Source: Eopsaltria australis
Taxonomy: Eukaryota > Chordata > Aves > Passeriformes > Petroicidae
Length of the DNA stretch: 64,000 nucleotides
NCBI GenBank assembly: GCA_034509425.1
Contig: JAVTVJ010000072.1
Span: 1,674,001-1,738,000 of the forward strand
Direction: 5' to 3'
Made by a program: the position numbers and the translations under genes. Position 1 is the first letter of the stretch. Each line of letters opens with the position of its first letter. Under the pieces are notes generated by a model. It worked only from the letters and a program-made list of their open reading frames with translations. It made no database searches and was not told where the DNA came from. Positions 50,701 through 64,000 of this stretch are shown here, piece after piece.

Positions 50701-52650
50701 TCTTGACAACAGATTTGCATAATCAGTGAGTAGGAATTTGGTTTTAATTTTGATGTTCTGATTAGCTTGATTCAGATAAATAATAGAAAGTTGTGAAGAT
50801 AACACAACGTGGCATGAACTGGTGAAAATGATTGTAAACACAACAAATAAGACAAATGATGGAATCAGGTTCAGTGATTATTTTTATAAAATGTAAGCAA
50901 ATGCTATTTCTTGTTTCTGTCTGCTTGCACTGTGACAGCTGCTTGAAATCTAAACATATGGATTTATTCAAATATTGGTTACTCTCACTGATTCCCAAAC
51001 AAAGGGAAGGAAGCTTATTAATTTGTTTTCTGACAGGGTTTCTTGGTATGGAGGGAAAACAGATTCACAAATCTTACTTGAATTCTTCTTTCCTTTTCTC
51101 AGTCCAAAGGCAACCCTGTGGACCTGCACCTTTTTCATGGCATAAGGGAATACCAAACACAGTTGCTTATTAAATTTAATGTAGAGGATAATTCCTGAAG
51201 TAATAGTTATTTGGCTCTGCACATATCCCGCCTCCCCACCTTTTCTCTCCTTCCTTTCACTTCTATCTTCTGATGGCACCTGACAGAAGATAATTAAGTA
51301 AGAAATAGTTAAAAAGCTAGTAATGAAGTTCCTGATCATGTTTTCTAGCCATTTTCATGCGTTAGAAACCCAAGATTATTTCTTTCTTAAGTGATCGAGT
51401 ACATCTCTGCTTCCTGCTTGAGGAGTAAAATAGATACAACTGCCCTTTTCTAGTCATCCCTGCAGGGCAGGACTTAAATAATGTGGGCAGTGAAACCAGA
51501 AAACATCAATTTGTACATCTTAAGAAGAGCAGAGTTTCCTCAATAAGGAACCAGGGAGAGAGAGAATGAGAGAAACTCCTTAAAACAATCAGTTTAGGGC
51601 ATTTGCTGGAGTAGCACTTAGTGTAATAGGACTGAAAGAGATTTAGTGGAGGATGAGTCATGAAATGCTCTAGGAAATGAAAGAAAGGTGGACAGCAGAA
51701 GAGAGCAGAAAGTGGTAAGTAGGAAAGAAAAATAAATGGGAGTGAAGAGTAGGAAAGTATATTTGGATACTAGAATCGTGAGCAAAACAATGTTGTGGGA
51801 ACAAAGTAATCATGACAGAAGAGTGTTAGTTGAGGAAATGCAGAAGTTTCTGGAGAAGTCGACAACCAGAGTAAGTAACTGAAGGAATACAAAACTTAGA
51901 ACAGATATGAATCCAGACAGTTGAAGAAAAAAAAGGCAAAATAATATTTACTTTTGAAGTATTTCAGTAAAATAGGCTTGGGGCATTTCTGTATTTAGTT
52001 GGCTTGGGATAGCATGGACAAAAGGGAGAAAATGGAAATGGTTTGCATTAATCCATATTAGACTTAAGGAATACAATGAGCTGCACTTGTTTGGTAAGGA
52101 AAAGGCAAGTGGACAACATAGAGAGTGAGGAGCATTTGTTTCTGAGTTCTGGGTGCTTAACATTGTCTTAGCAGCCTTGTAGGGACAGCTGCACCTTCTT
52201 GCTAGGCAGGTAAGACAAGTGCCCGTGCTAGGCCACAGCAAAGAACACACTTGACCTGCCTCACCTGGGATGGTGAGAGGTGAACTGACTGGGTGAAAGT
52301 CTCTGCTAAACACCAAAATGTGCATTGTCGCGATAGAATCAAGTAGCTTAAAAAATGCGGTGGAACAGAGTAGCTTTTAAAAGTTCTGCTTTTGTTTTGA
52401 AAGTAAACATAATGCTCAGTTTGATTTTTCTTGGGTATTTTATGCTATCAAAATTTCTCCAGGCTTGCATGCTTTGATATAAGTATGCTGGCATGGCAAA
52501 TACTGTACCACTTTGATTTTTCATTCTTCAACAATTTAGTAATATTTCTGTTACAGTCCTTTCTGCATTAAGGGTTTTATTTTATGCAAACAAGACCAGG
52601 ATTTGAATAATAACTTTTGGAAAGCCGATCTACTGTCTCTTTAGCTTTTT

Positions 52651-52670
52651 AGGCTAGGCTAGGCTAGGCT
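52651..52670. repeat. (AGGCT)4 microsatellite
   Basis: Four exact AGGCT units with a partial fifth. Confidence 0.9.
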
Positions 52671-53753
52671 GATTCTTCTAGGTGAGAGAAATGCTCTCTG
52701 TGAAGGAGGCATATATGAAATAGGTGATTATTGTCAGGTGATTTTTGTTAATTGTATCTTCTAACAACAGTGAAAAAGATATTTCTGCACACTGCAACAA
52801 TGTGCAGAGAATATTATTAACTATTGATTACTATAGCACTGTTGGCATTATAGAGCAGTGATGTTTTGGTCTTTAAATCACTCTGACTTTCGGTGATATT
52901 CTTGTACTCTGCATGGATTTGTTTGGAATAATAAATTCACAGTTAATCAGGCTTTGTCACATAGTCAGTGGCATTTTAAGTATTCACTGGCTATTTCATG
53001 CTGTATATAACCTGTGTGGGTGTCCCCCCTGTACTCATAGTGCAGGACAGAAGTTATTCCATGTCAGTAGCAAGAGAAGCAAAGAGGAGCGATCCAGCTG
53101 CATTGAGCTGAATGACCACCAGCCAGGTCCTTCTTACATTTCAGTTATGGTTTGCCTCACTTCAGAGATTTGAGAAGTTTAATGCCTTCATTTACCCTTG
53201 ACTTCTTGATCAGAGGTTTTAGGTAGTACTCAGCATGAACACTTACGAATCCTACTCTACCTCTACCATTTCTTCCTTTCTCTCAAATACTAAGTCCCTC
53301 AATGAAGCTTGGTGGACATAAGTCATGGCTCCAGTAATTTCCAGTGCTGTTCTGCCCTGTAGGACCTTGTTGGGGAATTATTCAAGGGACTCCTTCACAT
53401 ACCTCTTCATTACAGGGAGGTCGTTTTGGGGGAAAAAAAGAGGGGGAAAGAGATAATGGGTGCATTTGTGTGGATAAGGGAATTATATAAGAAATGGATT
53501 CTCCACATATTTCTCCTTGAGCCTTCAACAAACCTAAATAAAAGGGGCAGGAGAGATATTTTTGTTCACCTGTGAAAATTATGCAATGTAACTATGACCA
53601 AAATGAAAGGGCAGTAATACTCAACAAATTTACGATAACCAAAACTCCCTAAAAGTATTTAATTTTTTTATTTGCTAAAACTAGTGCTACAATATGTGGG
53701 GAATGTAGCCCTTCAAGAAATGGTGGGGATTTTAATTATATTGGTTTTACTTT

Positions 53754-53807
53754 TTATTTAAATAAAAGAAGAATCTTTTTTTATTTAAATAAAAGAAGAA
53801 TCTTTTG
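53754..53807. repeat. 27-bp tandem duplication
   Basis: Two adjacent copies with a 27-bp period; each contains the palindrome 'tttatttaaataaa' followed by 'agaagaatc'. The copies are identical apart from the last base or so, suggesting a recent slippage or small tandem duplication in the intron, about 500 bp before the exon. Confidence 0.9.
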
Positions 53808-54255
53808 TGTATAAAAGCAAAACCGCTTTATAAGTGTCCTCAGGCCATATCAATGTACCTTCAATTAAGTTTATTTTACTGGTGTGTACTGTGATGGTTG
53901 TTTAAGTGCAGAAACTTTTGTCACCATGGGATCTTCCACAGAAATTATCATCTTTTCTTCAGTAGCACAAATTGTACTTATTTGTGATTCTACTTAGGTC
54001 AGTTTGCTGTGATCTCTATGCTACTGAGAGATCTGCATGAACTCTGTAGGCCTAAATTATTTAATATATTTGGAAATTCCATTGCTGATAGACAGTCTTA
54101 GTCTATGACATACATCATTAGAGTAAATGAAAGAACAAGTAGGTTTCACCACAAAAATTTGAACTTTGAATGTGTTAAAAAAAGAAAAAAAAGAAAGCTT
54201 TGTTGTAAGGTATTATGCTAATAGTTCTTGCACAAATTTAATTTTTATGTGCTGA

Positions 54256-58750
<4,495 letters not shown>

Positions 58751-59068
58751 TGATGGGAAGGTGGAGGGGCGGGTGCTGATCTCTTCACTCTTCTGAGCAG
58801 TGGCAGGACTCAAAACAACATGAAGCTGAGCCAGGGCATGCTTAAGTTGGATATCAGGAAAAGGTTTTTCACTCAAAGTGTGGTTGGGTGCTGGAACAGG
58901 CTCCCCAGGGAAGTGGTCACAGCACCAAGCCTGAGAGTTTAAGAAGCATTTGTACATTGCTTTCATGCACATGGTGTGACTCTTGAGGTGTCCTGCTCTG
59001 GGCCAAGAATTGGGAGACTTGATGATCCTTGGGGATCCCTTCAAACTCAGCATATTCTATGTTTCTCC
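58751..59068 (+). mobile_element. CR1 LINE, 3' terminal fragment
   Basis: About 320 bp of CR1 end: 'gtggcaggactcaaaacaac', 'ggatatcaggaaaaggtttt', 'ggtgctggaacaggctcccc', 'gtggtcacagcaccaagcc', 'cacatggtgtgactcttgag' and 'gacttgatgatccttggg', ending near 'atattctatg'. Same subfamily type as the reverse-oriented copy at 27051-27990 and a useful comparison, because it lacks the 140-bp insert seen there. Confidence 0.9.
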
Positions 59069-60149
59069 AATTCTGAAATCTTGGAAATCAGAATTCTGTG
59101 GAATACCATAAGTTGTCCAGAAGTAGAATGGATGAATTCTGCTTGTTATCATAACTGTTACAGTGTACCAAGCCTGATTTCCTACACAGTTTGACATCAA
59201 TAGTTGATGTTCCTGGTGTTATGTGTACCACCACATGTAAGAGTCTTCAAACCAGAGAAAATGTTCTAGAACTTGGGGAAATACTGAGGATATTTTCAGT
59301 ACTCCAGTATCACCTTGTACTTGGTATCTCTTGATCTTTTGATTGTGAGATCTAGAGACCTGAAATGTGATGAACTCTATATACTATTAGACTTGGTCAA
59401 TAAATTAGTTTGAGTCTGCCAAAAGAAGAAGATTTGAAGAAAATGTTCACCCTAGGAAATAAATTATGGCTGGAACAGTTGGCACAATTAATATTAGTAA
59501 TGTGACTGCTTAATTATATTCTGGAGAATTACATTTTATTGGATTAAAATATCAGACTTGTGATCTGATCATTCCAAACAATCTGATCTCAGATTAAGTT
59601 TGAGCTTGTCTGTACTCAGTTTATTGTATGTCCAGTATTTAGGGAGATGTTTTTAGAAGTAGTGAGATAAGAAATTAGTGCAAAAGCAAAAAAATAAGAT
59701 GAAGTCAAGGGTTGTACTTTTTTTTAATGTATTTCCATTACCAGAATATGTGTAGCTTCTTTGTGGTGGTTCTCCACAATGAGACATATCAAGAAAACAG
59801 ATTAATCCTGTTAGCATCTGCAGAAATCCAACTGGTTTAGAAGTTTTGGAGCAGATAAACTTCTGTTGCTGAAAGGCAAGTTTCCAGCATATGTCCAAAC
59901 AATCAGGTGTAATTTTGTTTTTTACAGTACATGCATATCTTTTACAGCAGTAGCATGGATCATATCATTCCCAGATAGATGTGCCTCTGAAGGCACAAAC
60001 TCCAACAAGACTTTTAAAACACCAATTCCACAGATACTCTCCCTCTTTTTCTGCTAGCTGAATACCCTCCAGAGATATCATCTACATGAGAGGAGTAACA
60101 CAGTAATATTCAGCATTGCCAAAATCATTACACTGGCATGTTAATTAAT

Positions 60150-60171
60150 ATGAGATTAATATTAATCTCAT
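60150..60171. repeat. 22-bp perfect palindrome
   Basis: Centre between 60160 and 60161; arms 'atgagattaat' and 'attaatctcat'. A partial direct copy ('attaatatgagatt') follows to about 60183, so the region is a small cluster of AT-rich inverted and direct repeats. Confidence 0.9.
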
Positions 60172-60396
60172 TAATATGAGATTTTAGTTTAATCTCAATG
60201 AAGAGAGGCTATTGTCAGCAAGGATTTGGATATTTTTCTGCCCTGAGTAACTGTCTTATAGTCTGAAAGCCTGATACGGGTCTGCCAGTTGTCACTTACA
60301 TTCTCTCTCAGGTTTTTCATTATGTCTTCTGTTTTATTAATACAGGACATATAGGGATAATACAGGAAAAAGAAAAAAAAATAGAATGACAACAGA

Positions 60397-60419
60397 AAAA
60401 GTGCACTTAGTGCACTTTT
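60397..60419. repeat. Perfect inverted repeat, 11-bp arms
   Basis: Arms 'aaaagtgcact' and 'agtgcactttt' separated by a single T. It contains two GTGCAC palindromes. Confidence 0.85.
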
Positions 60420-63305
60420 GGCATACTATTAAGTTATTTGAAAGCTGTTTCCAAATTTTGCATTCACTATTTAAATGTATTTTTGAAAGCCTGACACTTG
60501 AGTATGGATAATTTGAAATAAGCATGGAAATACTAATCTTAGGAAATATATTGTTAATGTAAAACTTGGTTATCTCTTACGAAGTGAGGTTCTGTGTTCA
60601 GCCTGCTGTTCACAAGCATTGAAAAATCAGGACAATTCAGTTTTTCATAAAGTGTGGATAAGCACTGTAGTAGTTTTCCCAAGGAGACAATAATAAAAAC
60701 TCTTACTTGAAACTTAAGGATATGTAGAATATCTGTCAAGAATGGGGCACGAGTGTCTATTTCTCTACAGCCCTTCTAGCTCTCCTTGCTGGGCTCTGCT
60801 TTAATAATTTGACAACATTCTTTTTGTGCCCAGTCTTACTTATTGTACGTCAGAATGGTTTTGGATAGGTTTCGAGGCAGACAAAATTGAGGATATACTG
60901 AGGGAAAGTGCCTTATTATAAAAATACTATTGAATGTACAGTGTTTGCAAGGCAAGTTTGATAAAACTTCTCCAGAAAAACTTCATTTTTAGTGCTTACT
61001 GCTTGTGGGTCAAAGGTTTTTTGTGACATCTTAGATTTAGATTGCAGCTGAGAACAAATCCTGTAACAAATTCTGATGTTGATGGCCATCTACCTGGTGT
61101 GGTGTATGATGGGGCAGAATACTGGAGCTTGAAGGGAAGTCTCTTCAGTGTTATTCCATCCTTCCTTCCATGTCAGGATAAGGAGACGTTCTTTGAGTCC
61201 GGTGGCAAGAGGTTAAGAAGCAGATTTCCAACTGCATTTAACATCCCAGTTAATGCTTCTACGGGGGGAAGTTAGAGGGGGGGGAACCTTAGTTCAAAAT
61301 GTGAATGAGGCATCTGGTAGAATGCAGATTCAGTCTATAAAGTGTAGATTGATCAAAACTGCAGACTGAGAAGTGAAGAGTGGGTTGAAGAAGGATGAAG
61401 AAAAAACCAGGGCAGAGTCTAGAGAACAGCAGAAGAGGTGGATAAGGCAGAGGAGTCAGGGAGCTGTGTTCTTTCCTTACAGCTGGAGGATCAAAGACTA
61501 AAGTTGAAAATACCTGTTTATCCTGGCCTACTCAGTGTGAGAAATCTTGGAGTAATTACTGAAGAGATCTTACTGGCTTCATTCGCTGCTATAAGCAGTC
61601 ATCACATCTCCGTGTCGGTTCTTGATCTGGTTATTAGGATCCCTGAATGTCTGGAAGGCTTTACAGAGAAATAAGAAGCAAAGAATACCTGACAGGGATT
61701 CAAATTAATCTTTACAGCAGCAGCATTAGGCAGCAGAAGTAGGTACAATTCCACTGGATTGCCTTCAGCTATTACAAGCAGATAGTTCTTTTCCTAATGC
61801 ACATTTTGCAAGTTATGAAATCTGTTGGTCCTGTAAACAATAGTGTCCCTCCACACAAGCATGACTTATCCCTCAAGCAGTTTAGAAATGAAATGGTCAT
61901 GAAACAGAGTTGTGTAACAATGCATTTGTACAAGGAGTAAGTCAAAATGCAGACGGCTGAAGGTGTCCCAGAACTCCAGACATACCCTTTTTTCATGTGT
62001 ATGTTTCACCAGTGAAGACAAAGCCTTTATTACTGCTTTCTTGGGGGAAAAAAATTAGGTTTGATATTGAGTTGCAAGGAAATATTTCAAAGAACTACTG
62101 CAGTCAGGCATGGTATTTTCTCTCCCATCACCACCCCTACCTTTTCCTTCTCACCATCTGACCTTGTATAGGCAACCTTGAATTCTGTCTTGAGCATCCA
62201 CTATTTTGATACCTTTCTTCTTCTCCACCACCTAAATTTAAATTCCACCTCAATCACTAGGCACTGCAATTTGACAAAATAAAGCTCTTACCTCAGGTTC
62301 TCAGTATTCCCTTGCTTTGGCAAGTTCTGATCACCTTTCAGTGCAGTTATGGTAACAGTTCCTAAGGCTCTCAGCTGAAATCTCATCCCAGCTACTTTAT
62401 CTGTCCCTAGCAAATGATGAAGTTATTTTCCTATTAAGATGGATTTGTTTGGGTTCTTGGTTTTAATAAAAGCATAGTTGTTTTCCAACGCAGTCTTAAG
62501 GAACTGATTTTCAATAAAAATGTATTGATGGAAGTTACAGACTTCTCAGTAGTCATAGCTTTCAAAGATACACTCCTCTTGACAGTAGTAATTTTTGCAG
62601 TCAGAGCAAAAGTGTCTTGCCATGATCTATCTTGATACAAAAAAAAGATGACTTTTGCTGTATTTAGCGGTAGTGTTTGATACAGCAAATTTAAAACTTA
62701 CCAATTCACTTAAAAAACAATTCGGGGGTAGATTTTTTTCTGGTTTTTTTTTTCCCTAACTTTAGAAATTGACTCTTAATTATTAGGTAGTCTCTCCTTG
62801 CTTATATGTGATAATTGGTCCTGATTATCCTTTGTGTTGTCCGTATGCTGCTTCTGTTGGATTGACATGAACTTCCTAATGATGCTGCTACAACTGTGAT
62901 CGTTCTGTAGTGGAAACTGAGTTGTGCATTCTTTGATACTCAAGTATTTCGACTATCAGAAGTGCTCAGGAAGTATTACTGTTATATTTAATTGAATTCC
63001 AGGAATGGCATGAATGGACACAGTTCTATTCCACTGGCATCTGAGAGTTGGATAGCAGCGTACTTTGAATGGCTAATCTTAGATGCTTTCTAGGCATGTG
63101 GCCACTTCAGCAGTTAAGGAATACTTTATAGGCTTTAATATGTTTAACTTAAAGGGGCTTTTAAATCCCTCATGCTTTCAGCTCATAGATGTACTCTAAG
63201 CTATTGCTGATTGTGAATAAATACTGTGCCTCCTTCTGGCTTTCCTTTACCCCTTCTATTTTTACCTTGTTCTTTATGCTGCTTGTTTGTACAAACAAAG
63301 GATGT

Positions 63306-63358
63306 AAAAAAAACAAACAAAAAAAACAAACAAAAAAATCAAAACCAAAACAAACCCC
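63306..63358. repeat. A/C-rich low-complexity tract
   Basis: Runs of A interrupted by C (CAAA, CAAAA units) for about 53 bp on the + strand. Lysine- and asparagine-rich open frames across it are artefacts. Confidence 0.85.
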
Positions 63359-64000
63359 AAAACTTTTGTACACACCAACTCTCTGCTTCTTCACTCTCTA
63401 TAGTGCAATATACTCCAACTCTCCAGGTATAGAGAAGAAAAATTTAGTACAAATGTTGCATTTATATCTGTTCTGTTATATTAAGTAGACCAAGATTAAA
63501 TAGTTGTATTTTCATTTAAATCTACTTTCTGCATTTTATCTTGGAAGTCTTCAACATAAATGTTACCACGAAGATGGCTGTGAGTGCAGCTGCAATAGAA
63601 TTCACATTGAACTGAGTACAGTGTGAAGTTTGTCTAATTTCAAATATCCTATGAAAGTTACCTTAAATATTCCCAATATAGCTGCTGACTTTTTTGACTG
63701 TATTCATGAATGGCTAGCAGGAGCCAGTGACTAACCTGAAAGGAATGTCTTTAGATAAGAATGCTTTCTTCAAAGTATATCAGAAGAAACATTAAAAAAA
63801 TTATAGGGTACCAGTAGTTGGTAGAAAAGTTCTCGTTTCAGGGGGTCTTCAACAAGCTTCACAGCAATGGCATTCCTCCCTCCACAAGTGAATCCACAGT
63901 TTCAAGACGATTAACTTGGTAGTAGGTTCTATGGATTCTGGCCAGTATTTCCAGCCTCCCTTCTGGATTTGAGCAATGCTCTCCTAACCTTTTGGTTCAT

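Larger units (their letters stand above)
59069..64000. other. CTNND2 intron, non-coding
   Basis: AT-rich sequence to the end of the window. A forward open frame at 61438-61674 has no family resemblance and no splice context. No exon matching the next delta-2 catenin segment was seen. Confidence 0.55.

Noticed and set aside
61438..61674. 78-codon forward frame of protein-like composition
   Set aside because: No flanking splice sites with matching phase, no family I recognise, and not the expected next delta-2 catenin segment.

Overview
The window looks like ordinary intronic DNA from a bird genome. It is AT-rich and CpG-poor, with no bacterial-style gene packing and no long open frame that is not a repeat or a compositional artefact. 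The interspersed repeats I recognise are of avian type: seven chicken-repeat-1 (CR1) LINE fragments and one ERVL-like LTR remnant. A second, possible, endogenous-retrovirus fragment is less certain.

The only coding feature I can support is one 113-bp exon at 54313-54425 (+). It has good splice sites and encodes the N-terminal coiled-coil segment of delta-2 catenin (CTNND2, neural delta-catenin). The protein identity, remembered from the family and not searched, is almost perfect and separates CTNND2 from PKP4, ARVCF and CTNND1. The 54.3 kb to its left and 9.6 kb to its right are therefore read as CTNND2 intron, or intron plus an internal promoter, transcribed left to right. I could not find the preceding canonical exon or the following one in the window.

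Layout: 0.7-1.5 kb ERVL-like remnant; 1.9-2.2 kb CR1 tail; 2.2-12 kb unique AT-rich DNA; 12-13.2 kb CR1 with reverse-transcriptase remains; 18.4-18.7 kb CpG-bearing, possibly retroviral segment with a strong hairpin; 21.7-22.7 kb CR1; 27.05-28.0 kb a reverse-oriented CR1 carrying a 150-bp foreign insert; 28.1-28.6 kb an isolated CpG island; 32.3-32.45 kb the inverted, near-identical partner of that insert; 33-35 kb homopolymer and T/G-rich tracts; 41.0-41.7 kb CR1; 43.8-44.7 kb CR1 endonuclease region; 54.3 kb CTNND2 exon; 58.8-59.1 kb CR1 tail.

The most noteworthy observations are (1) a 157-bp inverted repeat pair, 155 of 157 bases identical by my letter-by-letter reading, about 5.1 kb apart and flanking the CpG island, with one arm sitting inside a CR1; and (2) the CpG island itself, a candidate alternative CTNND2 promoter or promoter of an unannotated RNA. 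I found no evidence for a new multi-gene system.
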